5,744 nt of DNA from Bacteroidales bacterium (GTDB lineage Bacteria; Bacteroidota; Bacteroidia; Bacteroidales; UBA12077), in assembly GCA_030600865.1 (NCBI GenBank), contig JAUVUS010000184.1, forward strand, positions 1 to 5,744. Reading direction: 5' to 3'. The notes beneath the pieces are model-generated. The model worked only from the letters and a program-made list of their open reading frames with translations. It did not search any database and was not told where the DNA came from. Below are positions 1-5,744 of the stretch, piece after piece. The stretch's first letter is position 1. Every line of letters begins with the position of its first letter. A program made the translations under genes and the position numbers.

Positions 1-71
1 GTGGTTTTCAATCATTAATGTTTGCCATGTGGATGGATATACAAGATAATCAGAGATTATATAAAGATTAG
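1..71 (+). CDS. C-terminal fragment of a probable GT2-type glycosyltransferase (5' end outside window)
   Basis: An open frame (codons beginning at base 3) enters from the left edge and ends at a TAG at 69-71, giving 22 residues that begin GFQSLMFAMWMDIQDNQ and end in LYKD. This pattern, a hydrophobic GFQ-L-FAMW stretch followed by an acidic/polar tail, resembles my recollection of the extreme C-terminus of polyprenyl-phosphate-type family 2 glycosyltransferases that carry C-terminal membrane helices. That resemblance is from memory, not from a search. The context agrees: such enzymes are often encoded beside proteins of the lysylphosphatidylglycerol-synthase transmembrane family, which is exactly the convergent neighbour. 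The TAG overlaps that neighbour's stop codon by sharing the bases TTAG at 68-71. The other two plus-strand frames close at 18 and 49. The fragment is too short to exclude a chance open frame. Confidence 0.45.
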   Translation, partial: GFQSLMFAMWMDIQDNQRLYKD

Positions 72-943
72 AGGTTTTTTTTAAGTACGATTGCAATAAC
101 AAAAATAAATACTTCACCAATAAGAAACCATATCCTGACAAGAATTGAAAATGATATGGCCATTTCTGGAGAAACTCCATTAGATATTAATAAAAGTGTT
201 ATTACTCCTTCGCGAACACCAATACCCCCAGGAAAGATTATGGATATTAATCCAATCGAAATACTCAAAGGAAATGCAAAAGCATAATAAACCGGAGTAA
301 CATCAAAAACAGACACAAGTAAAAAATAAAAGCCGACAGTCCAAAATATCCAATAAATACTAATAGATAATGTAAGTTGAAAAAATTCTTTGGCATTTAT
401 TTTAGGTAAATCAATCTTTCTCTTAAAAATACTATTCCAGATATTTTCAAATAATCTTTGTATTGACCTTGAAAACAACAATAAGAATAATAATAAAGTA
501 AAAGAAATAATAATCCAGGAATAGTTTTTTATCTTATCAGTTTGAATTATCGGATAAATGCTAATTAAAAATCCCAAACATAAATAAATCAGTTGTTCTT
601 TTAAAGAGATGAATGACAGCTTCTTAATTCCAGTATTTGCATTTTCGACTAATGCAGCACGTCCAATAATTGTCCAGATTCGTCCGGGGATATACTTAGC
701 AAATACAGGTAAACCGTGCGAAATAATTGCTTTTTTATTTGATATAAATATTCCATGCAGTTTAAGAGCAACCCTCCAGCTAATGGCAGAGAAAATAAAA
801 CCGAGAATTAAAAAAACAACAGAGATAATAAAATAAGAATAATTAAGCTCAATATTTCTAAAAACCAAGAAATCTATATTATACAAATAAAACAACAATG
901 CTAATATTGAACCGTATATTAATATTTTTAAGATTACTTTCAT
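68..943 (-). CDS. Lysylphosphatidylglycerol synthase TM-region / UPF0104 (AglD2-like) membrane protein
   Basis: This 291-residue protein is almost entirely hydrophobic, with about seven to eight predicted membrane segments (roughly residues 5-22, 36-56, 114-131, 141-158, 188-211, 218-238, 245-255 and 265-287). Two motifs place it in the family: KYIPGRIW at residues 83-90 and PGGIGVREG at 238-246, the latter being the signature of the membrane half of MprF-like lysylphosphatidylglycerol synthases and of stand-alone UPF0104/AglD2 proteins. There is no C-terminal aminoacyl-transferase domain, so it is not a full MprF. Stand-alone members run near 300 residues and are thought to move or handle lipid-linked substrates in the inner membrane, often next to GT2 glycosyltransferases; the substrate here is unknown. 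The ATG at 943-941 puts a short basic N-terminus before the first helix and has no evident Shine-Dalgarno. The gene is divergent from the 1004 gene and overlaps the plus-strand fragment by 4 nt at its 3' end. Confidence 0.85.
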   Translation of the reverse strand: MKVILKILIYGSILALLFYLYNIDFLVFRNIELNYSYFIISVVFLILGFIFSAISWRVALKLHGIFISNKKAIISHGLPVFAKYIPGRIWTIIGRAALVENANTGIKKLSFISLKEQLIYLCLGFLISIYPIIQTDKIKNYSWIIISFTLLLFLLLFSRSIQRLFENIWNSIFKRKIDLPKINAKEFFQLTLSISIYWIFWTVGFYFLLVSVFDVTPVYYAFAFPLSISIGLISIIFPGGIGVREGVITLLLISNGVSPEMAISFSILVRIWFLIGEVFIFVIAIVLKKNL

Positions 944-964
944 TAAACAATGCTATTAAAAAAG

Positions 965-972
965 TAATTTTG
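965..972 (+). promoter_or_regulatory. Candidate Bacteroidota-type -7 promoter element for the 1004 gene
   Basis: TAATTTTG matches the Bacteroidota -7 consensus TAnnTTTG exactly and lies in the 60-nt divergent spacer, 31 nt before the ATG at 1004. It would give a 5' leader of about 25 nt. Upstream, only a TTTC at 938-941 sits near the expected -33 position, at a 23-nt spacer, so the -33 element is weak. It would drive the membrane protein gene and, by read-through, hydF. An 8-bp motif with two free positions can occur by chance in AT-rich DNA. Confidence 0.4.
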
Positions 973-1003
973 TTTTCTTTGATATAAGATTGATTCTTTA
1001 ATT

Positions 1004-2638
1004 ATGAAAAAAAGCATTTTACAAAAAACTTCGTATCAAAAAATATTCTTCGTAACATCTATACTAATCAATATTATTTTAGCTGTAATCATATTTGCAA
1101 CAATCAACGAAAAACAAATTTACACATATTTTAATTCAGATACGCTTTACCTTCCTTCCATTTACAAAGATCTTTTTATTGATGAAAGCGGATTTGCAGG
1201 ATGGCATTTAAACGGAGCTCCCAATTTTTTACCTGATATGTTGTTATTTTTTATTGTAAGAAGCTTTTTCAATCATTTTATTCCTGCATGCTTGATTTTT
1301 AGTCTGGTTCAACTAACAATTATATTGTTATTGCTCTCTGGTCTTTATAAAGTCATCTTCAAATCAATAAATTATATTCATTTAAGTTTTGCTGTTTTAC
1401 TGATGACCCTATTTTTATTAGTATCGCTGGTAAATAATGATTTTGTATATACTTTTTATTTGTTAAGCATTAGTTATCATCTGGGTGCGTTTATAATGTT
1501 TTTAATTTCTTTTATTCTACTTTTTAGATATTTGAAATACGGGAAAAACATTCATCTTATTATTCTTTTCATAGTAAGCATTTTATCTGTTATTAATGAT
1601 AGATTATATATTGTTATGTTTTCGTTCCCGATATTCGCTCTAATATTTGTTTTCTTAATTCACATCGAAAATAAAAAAAGGTACATAAAAGTATTAGTTG
1701 CAAATTCTGCTTCAATATTAATTGGCTTATTTTTATTCAGAATGTTAAAATTATCCGGTTATATTCATATTATTGGTTTATCCTGGAAAGTTTTCAACTT
1801 TAACAATATTATTCCTGCTTTAAAAATCTTCCTTGAACAGCATACGAATTATATAATGGAATTAGATTTCAGAGGAATAATTGATATTTTATTTTTATTG
1901 AGTTTTGCTATTCACCTGTATCTGCTAATTAAAAATGGCATTTTCGCAATCAAGAAAAAAAAGTTCAACGAATTAGAATTTATATACTTATTAATTTTTA
2001 TTCCTGTTTTATTTATTGTACTTGTAACTCCAATAATTAATGGCAATTATGTAAGCTGGGCACTTTTAAGATACAATATTTATAGTTTGTACTTGGGGAT
2101 GTTCAGTTATGCTTATTTAATTTACAAGTTATATGAAGCAAAACGATTTTCAGTAAACTATTTAATAGTATTCATTGTTTTAATCATGTTTGTTGAATCA
2201 GTTTTTATAATTAAAAAAGTTAGTAATAATAACTTATCAAAAGGATTAAATAACTTTATGACTTATTATCCTGAGAGTGTAAAATGTATTGATCAGTTAT
2301 CAAAACAAGAAAATATAAAATTTGGTGTTGCTGAATATTGGAAAGCTAAATACATCACCATGTTTTCAAGAGAAGATGTGCGTGTGTACACAGTTTTGGA
2401 CAACCTTTCAATTTGGTATCATGTTATGAATGAAAACTGGTATTTTCAGAATAAAAAGGGAAAGTTTGGCAATCCGGAATTTAACTTTATTATATCAAAC
2501 AAAATTAACAGAGATAAAATCATTGAACATTTAGGAAATCCTGAAGATACAATTACATGCGTTGATAATATTGAAATTTTGAAATATTCACAATTTCAGT
2601 TTGATAAAAAAACAAGAAAACCGTCAATAATAGATTGA
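1004..2638 (+). CDS. Polytopic membrane protein of unknown function, GT-C-like layout with C-terminal soluble domain
   Basis: I do not recognise a named family for this 544-residue protein. It has one N-terminal helix (about residues 13-34), then an extracytoplasmic-looking loop with NSDTLYLPSIYKDLF (44-58) and GWHLNGAPNFLPDM (66-79), then roughly ten further hydrophobic segments up to about residue 403. Other notable spots are NDR at 198-200 and NGNYVSWALLRY at 346-357. From about 404 to the end it is hydrophilic and probably a folded soluble domain, including FGVAEYWKAKYITMFS (440-455) and IWYHVMNENWYF (470-481). An acidic residue in the first large loop (D46) followed by many helices and a soluble tail is the layout of GT-C glycosyltransferases, which use polyprenyl-phosphate sugars, but this is inference from layout only. 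The ATG start directly precedes a basic stretch and the first helix; there is no Shine-Dalgarno. Its TGA ends one base before the hydF ATG, so the two are probably co-transcribed. Confidence 0.7.
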   Translation: MKKSILQKTSYQKIFFVTSILINIILAVIIFATINEKQIYTYFNSDTLYLPSIYKDLFIDESGFAGWHLNGAPNFLPDMLLFFIVRSFFNHFIPACLIFSLVQLTIILLLLSGLYKVIFKSINYIHLSFAVLLMTLFLLVSLVNNDFVYTFYLLSISYHLGAFIMFLISFILLFRYLKYGKNIHLIILFIVSILSVINDRLYIVMFSFPIFALIFVFLIHIENKKRYIKVLVANSASILIGLFLFRMLKLSGYIHIIGLSWKVFNFNNIIPALKIFLEQHTNYIMELDFRGIIDILFLLSFAIHLYLLIKNGIFAIKKKKFNELEFIYLLIFIPVLFIVLVTPIINGNYVSWALLRYNIYSLYLGMFSYAYLIYKLYEAKRFSVNYLIVFIVLIMFVESVFIIKKVSNNNLSKGLNNFMTYYPESVKCIDQLSKQENIKFGVAEYWKAKYITMFSREDVRVYTVLDNLSIWYHVMNENWYFQNKKGKFGNPEFNFIISNKINRDKIIEHLGNPEDTITCVDNIEILKYSQFQFDKKTRKPSIID

Positions 2639-2639
2639 A

Positions 2640-3869
2640 ATGACAAAAGGAAAAGAATCAAAACCACATATAGGTATTTACGGACGACGAAATAACGGGA
2701 AAAGTTCATTAATAAACCGTCTTGCAGGCCAGGATGTAGCCATTGTTTCAGATTTTGCAGGAACAACTACCGACCCTGTAAAAAAATCTTTTGAAATAAC
2801 CGGCTTCGGACCAGTAATTTTAATTGACACAGCAGGAATTGATGATAAAGGTGAATTGGGAAATAAACGAATTGAAAAAACTTTAGTTTCAATTAAAACT
2901 ATCGATTTAGCAATTCTGGTTATTACAGAAAATATATTTGGTGATTTTGAAAAAATGTTGATCGAAGAATTTAAAAACACTGACACACCTTTTTTTATCG
3001 TTCATAATAAATCTGACATTAAACAATTAAGTGATGATTCACGCGCTTCCATTGTTTCACAAACCAATGCCAATATTATTGAGTTTGATACCATAAAAGC
3101 TGAGAATCTTGAAAAGCTTATTCGATTAATTAAAACAACAATCCCGGAATCGGCATATAAAACTCCATCGTTGGTTGGCGACTTATTATCGTATGGTGAT
3201 ATTGTTTTATTAATTACGCCAATTGATATTGAAGCTCCTGCAGGCAGAATGATTCTACCTCAGGTGCAAGCCATTCGTGACATTCTGGATAATGATGCTG
3301 TAGCTATTGTTCTAAAAGAACGTGAAGTAGACGCTTTTTTGCGTAAAACAAAAATTACTCCGGCACTTGCCATAACCGACAGTCAGATTTTTACAAAAGC
3401 CGATGCTTCTATTCCAAGGAATATTCCTTTAACAAGCTTTAGTATTATGTTGGCAAGATTTAAAGGAGAGTTTGAGCATTTTTTGAAAGGCACTCCTAAA
3501 ATATCTGAATTAAAAGATGGCGATCGTGTGTTAAGTCTGGAATCATGCACACACCATGTATCGTGTGATGATATTGGCAGGGTAAAAATTCCTCGTTGGA
3601 TTTCGAACTTTACAGGTAAAAAACTTGAATATGATGTTGTTGCAGGACTTGACAAATTGCCTCGTGATATAAAAGAATATGCATTAGTTGTTCAGTGCGG
3701 AGGATGTGTTATTACCAGAAAACAATTGATAAACAGATTACGTCCGGCCATTGATGCAGGAATACCTGTAACAAACTATGGAATGGCAATCGCCTATGTT
3801 CAGGGAATTTATGAACGTGCTGTGGCTCCGTTTGTTAAAACCAAACAATCGGCAATGGATTATTTGTAA
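2640..3869 (+). CDS. hydF: [FeFe]-hydrogenase H-cluster maturation GTPase HydF
   Basis: HydF is the cytoplasmic scaffold on which the 2Fe subcluster of [FeFe]-hydrogenase, built with the radical-SAM enzymes HydE and HydG, is completed and passed to the apo-hydrogenase. The 409-residue length is typical. Residues about 9-170 form a GTPase domain of the TrmE/Era type: P-loop GRRNNGKS (15-22), switch GTTTDP (41-46), DTAG (63-66) and NKSD (123-126). A dimerisation domain follows (about 180-280), then the cluster-binding domain with CTHH (303-306) and CGGC (353-356). These fit the family pattern CxH-x(46-53)-HCxxC, except that the residue before CxxC is Gln352 rather than His; the three cysteines C303, C353 and C356 are all present. 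Another cysteine, C309, lies nearby. The ATG is one base after the upstream stop and has no Shine-Dalgarno, suggesting translational coupling. HydE, HydG and the hydrogenase are not in the window. Confidence 0.96.
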   Translation: MTKGKESKPHIGIYGRRNNGKSSLINRLAGQDVAIVSDFAGTTTDPVKKSFEITGFGPVILIDTAGIDDKGELGNKRIEKTLVSIKTIDLAILVITENIFGDFEKMLIEEFKNTDTPFFIVHNKSDIKQLSDDSRASIVSQTNANIIEFDTIKAENLEKLIRLIKTTIPESAYKTPSLVGDLLSYGDIVLLITPIDIEAPAGRMILPQVQAIRDILDNDAVAIVLKEREVDAFLRKTKITPALAITDSQIFTKADASIPRNIPLTSFSIMLARFKGEFEHFLKGTPKISELKDGDRVLSLESCTHHVSCDDIGRVKIPRWISNFTGKKLEYDVVAGLDKLPRDIKEYALVVQCGGCVITRKQLINRLRPAIDAGIPVTNYGMAIAYVQGIYERAVAPFVKTKQSAMDYL

Positions 3870-3898
3870 CAGTATAATTTAATGAATTATACTGTTAC
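3866..3898 (+). terminator. 14-bp inverted repeat over the hydF stop codon, probable terminator hairpin
   Basis: GTAACAGTATAATT (3866-3879) and AATTATACTGTTAC (3885-3898) are perfect reverse complements around a 5-nt loop, TAATG. The left arm includes the hydF TAA (3867-3869). Position directly at the end of the gene fits a transcription terminator or a 3' stabilising hairpin. The stem is AT-rich and is followed by CTTAAATTAAGG rather than a clean T-run, so it is not a textbook intrinsic terminator. Confidence 0.6.
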
Positions 3899-4269
3899 CT
3901 TAAATTAAGGAATAACCTATATTCACATACAAACAACATTCAAGGAAAACCACACAATACTTTTCATCGGTCTTTCTGCATTATTCTACTTTTTTTTAAT
4001 CGATAGTTCACTATTAACTCCTGTTAATTTAATATAATTGCTTTTAGTACACTTATAAACTCCCGTTATAGAATTAATTTTTAAGCCCCGAACACTTTAC
4101 CTACTTTAGCTACCAGAAAAGATTGTATGTATTTTCCCCCTAAAGAAATTTTAGGCTCATAAATAGTTAAATTATTCATAAATATTCTATTCAGCATACA
4201 ATTTTTTTCTTTTTTTTAATAAAATTCTGATATCTTCATTACAAATTGTTTCAAACCTTCACAACTATC

Positions 4270-4301
4270 CCAAAATCGTACGAATTTGTCCGAAATAGTA
4301 C
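4270..4301 (+). promoter_or_regulatory. Tandem 12-bp direct repeat at 20-bp period, candidate operator
   Basis: CCAAAATCGTAC (4270-4281) and CCGAAATAGTAC (4290-4301) agree at 10 of 12 positions (CCRAAATMGTAC) and start exactly 20 bp apart, about two helical turns, so a protein binding both would contact one face of the DNA. The TTT at 4284-4286 and the TTT at 4304-4306 also align. This geometry suits a regulator with tandem half-sites, such as an AraC-type or hybrid two-component regulator, but the regulator is unknown. The site is about 200 bp upstream of the DUF5916 start. Confidence 0.4.
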
Positions 4302-4373
4302 ATTTTTACTGCTATATTTATTAGCAACAAAAACACAACCCGCATACTGTTATATACTTACCGTGCATGGCAT

Positions 4374-4381
4374 TAGTTTTG
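4374..4381 (+). promoter_or_regulatory. Candidate -7 promoter element for the DUF5916 gene
   Basis: TAGTTTTG matches TAnnTTTG and lies 120 nt before the ATG at 4502. No clear TTG or TTTG is found about 20 nt upstream, so support is only partial. A one-mismatch alternative, TATATTTA at 4313-4320, lies just downstream of the tandem repeat and would place that repeat over its -33 region. Either would leave a leader of more than 100 nt. Confidence 0.3.
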
Positions 4382-4501
4382 TTTAATCTATCTATTATAT
4401 TTAAAAACAAATCTTAATAAAGAAATTAAAGAAATGATACAACATTTTGCAATTCCTTTCGTCTTTAATGCAATTTTCCTAACTATAAATTAATTATTTT
4501 C

Positions 4502-5744
4502 ATGAAATTAAAACACCTATATATTACAGCAATTTTAATTTTTCTAATGTTTACTGCTGTTGCTCAGGAGAATACTACAGAAAAACGATTTTACAATACT
4601 AAAAGAATTAGTAACGGGCCTCCTAAAATTGACGGATTAATTGACAATAATATTTGGGATATTGTTGAGTGGTCTGGCGATTTTATACAACGATCTCCAA
4701 ACGATGGAGAGGAACCTTCACAAGAAACCGCATTTAAAGTATTATATGATGATGATAACCTGTATGTTTTAGTTCGTGCATTCGATACCGAACCTGAAAA
4801 AATAGTCAGGAGAATGTCTCGTCGCGATGGATTTGATGGCGACTGGGTTGAGGTACAAATTGACAGTTATTTCGATAAACGTACCGCCTTTTCATTTACC
4901 GGATCAGTTTCAGGAGTAAAAGGAGACGAAATGATAACCGATGACGGAGATCGATCAGATGCAACATGGGATCCAATATGGTATCTTGAAACCAGTATTG
5001 ATAGTCTTGGTTGGATTGCCGAAATGAAAATTCCTTTTACTCAATTACGATTTAGTAATCATAAAGAAAGCCAGATTTGGGGTTTACAAATAAATCGTCG
5101 ATTTTTTAGAAATGAAGAACGATCGCATTGGTCGCATTTTTCACAAGACGAATCGGGTTGGGTTCGACATTTTGGTGAATTGCAAGGAATAAAAAACATT
5201 AAACCAAAACGTCAAATTGAAGTATCACCATATATTCTTGCGAAAACAGAATCTTATACAAAAGATGAAGATAATCCATTTTCTGAAGGATTTGAACCTA
5301 GTTTTGGTGCCGGAATTGATGGTAAAATTGGAATTACAAACGATTTTACTTTAGATTTTACCATAAATCCTGATTTTGGGCAAGTAGAGGCCGACCCATC
5401 TGATGTTAACTTAACCGCCTTTGAAACTTATTTCCAGGAAAAAAGGCCTTTCTTTATTGAAGGTAGAAATATTACAAATTTTCAAATCTCGGGAGGAGGA
5501 AACTCTTTTTCACGCGACAATCTTTTTTATTCGCGTCGTATAGGTCGATCACCTCAACACTACCCTGATTTAGCTGACAATGAATATGTAGATATGCCGG
5601 AAAACACAACTATTTTAGGTGCACTAAAACTAACCGGTAAAACTAAAAACGGGTTATCAATCGGGATTATCGAGAGTGTAACAGCAGAAGAAAAGGTCGA
5701 GATTGATAATAATGGTGAAAGAAGAAAAGAAACTGTTGAGCAGA
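4502..5744 (+). CDS. Secreted CBM9-like / DUF5916 domain protein, N-terminal 414 residues (3' end outside window)
   Basis: The frame stays open from the ATG at 4502 to the window end. Residues 1-21 are a signal peptide with a hydrophobic core and a plausible cut after AVA (19-21), before Gln22, so the protein is exported. Residues about 40-230 form a carbohydrate-binding-module-9-like beta-sandwich: PPKIDGLIDNNIWD (40-53), DDDNLYVLVRAFD (83-95), DWVEVQID (114-121) and WIAEMKIPF (171-179). The DUF5916 region follows, with its hallmark NPDFGQVEADPSDVNLTAF (289-307) and KRPFFIEG (314-321), then FYSRRIGR (342-349). Members usually run well over 700 residues, so roughly half is missing. The family is common in Bacteroidota, has no firmly established function, and its C-terminal part may form a beta-barrel in the outer membrane; ligand binding by the CBM9-like domain is unproven. 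The start is set by the signal peptide. It appears to be transcribed separately from hydF. Confidence 0.9.
   Translation, partial: MKLKHLYITAILIFLMFTAVAQENTTEKRFYNTKRISNGPPKIDGLIDNNIWDIVEWSGDFIQRSPNDGEEPSQETAFKVLYDDDNLYVLVRAFDTEPEKIVRRMSRRDGFDGDWVEVQIDSYFDKRTAFSFTGSVSGVKGDEMITDDGDRSDATWDPIWYLETSIDSLGWIAEMKIPFTQLRFSNHKESQIWGLQINRRFFRNEERSHWSHFSQDESGWVRHFGELQGIKNIKPKRQIEVSPYILAKTESYTKDEDNPFSEGFEPSFGAGIDGKIGITNDFTLDFTINPDFGQVEADPSDVNLTAFETYFQEKRPFFIEGRNITNFQISGGGNSFSRDNLFYSRRIGRSPQHYPDLADNEYVDMPENTTILGALKLTGKTKNGLSIGIIESVTAEEKVEIDNNGERRKETVEQ

Larger units (their letters stand above)
3899..4501. other. Gene-free AT-rich spacer between hydF and the DUF5916 gene
   Basis: I see no protein-coding frame of useful length, tRNA or rRNA here. 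The stretch contains T-rich tracts (3990-3997, and 4202-4217 broken by a single C), a weak 6-bp hairpin (4139-4155, loop GAAAT), a tandem pair of 12-bp sites at 4270-4301, a candidate -7 element at 4374-4381, and a 19-codon open frame at 4434-4493 with no support. It probably serves mainly as the upstream regulatory region of the DUF5916 gene. A small RNA or a decayed gene cannot be excluded by eye. Confidence 0.6.

Noticed and set aside
609..836. Plus-strand open frame of 75 codons
   Set aside because: It lies wholly antisense inside the LPG-synthase-TM gene, whose family motifs (KYIPGRIW, PGGIGVREG) show that the other strand is the coding one.
68..943. Full MprF lysylphosphatidylglycerol synthase
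   Set aside because: The protein is only 291 residues and ends after the last membrane helix; the aminoacyl-transferase domain is absent, so only the membrane module is supported.
2678..2986. Minus-strand open frame of 102 codons
   Set aside because: It is antisense to the HydF GTPase domain; all GTPase motifs are in the plus-strand frame.
3383..3655. Minus-strand open frame of 90 codons
   Set aside because: It is antisense to the HydF dimerisation and cluster-binding domains and has no recognisable features.
4139..4155. Inverted repeat CCTAAA-GAAAT-TTTAGG considered as a terminator
   Set aside because: Only 6 bp and AT-rich, with no T-run after it; expected by chance in such DNA.
4202..4217. 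T-rich tract considered as the tail of a minus- or plus-strand terminator
   Set aside because: No GC-containing hairpin lies directly upstream on either strand, so it is most simply a homopolymer tract.

Overview
The window looks like the chromosome of an anaerobic member of the Bacteroidota. It is AT-rich, the genes lack clear Shine-Dalgarno sequences, matches to the Bacteroidota-type -7 element (TAnnTTTG) lie ahead of two genes, and the window ends in a DUF5916 protein, a family abundant in that phylum. A HydF gene implies [FeFe]-hydrogenase maturation and therefore a fermentative, H2-metabolising lifestyle. Genus cannot be read from the sequence.

Layout. Positions 1-71 hold what is probably the last 22 codons of a plus-strand gene, with a sequence reminiscent of the C-terminus of a GT2 glycosyltransferase. 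It meets tail to tail, with a 4-nt stop-codon overlap, a minus-strand gene (68-943) for a multi-spanning protein of the lysylphosphatidylglycerol-synthase transmembrane / AglD2-like family. A 60-nt divergent spacer with a candidate promoter separates this from two co-directional plus-strand genes: a 544-residue polytopic membrane protein of unknown function (1004-2638, layout like GT-C glycosyltransferases) and hydF (2640-3869), one nucleotide apart. A perfect 14-bp inverted repeat overlaps the hydF stop codon and probably ends the unit. A 632-nt gene-free region follows, containing T-rich tracts, a pair of 12-bp sites repeated at exactly 20 bp, and a candidate promoter. It leads into a secreted CBM9-like/DUF5916 protein (4502 onward) cut by the window end.

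How the genes fit. The left part reads as an envelope-glycan or lipid-linked sugar neighbourhood. HydF belongs to the separate hydrogenase H-cluster pathway, and its partners HydE and HydG are not in the window, so its tight linkage to the membrane gene is probably transcriptional rather than functional. The DUF5916 gene is an independent unit with a long upstream region. No clearly new multi-gene system is visible; the most worthwhile leads are the tandem 20-bp-period site upstream of the DUF5916 gene, the uncharacterised membrane protein family, and the glutamine next to the HydF cluster-binding CxxC.
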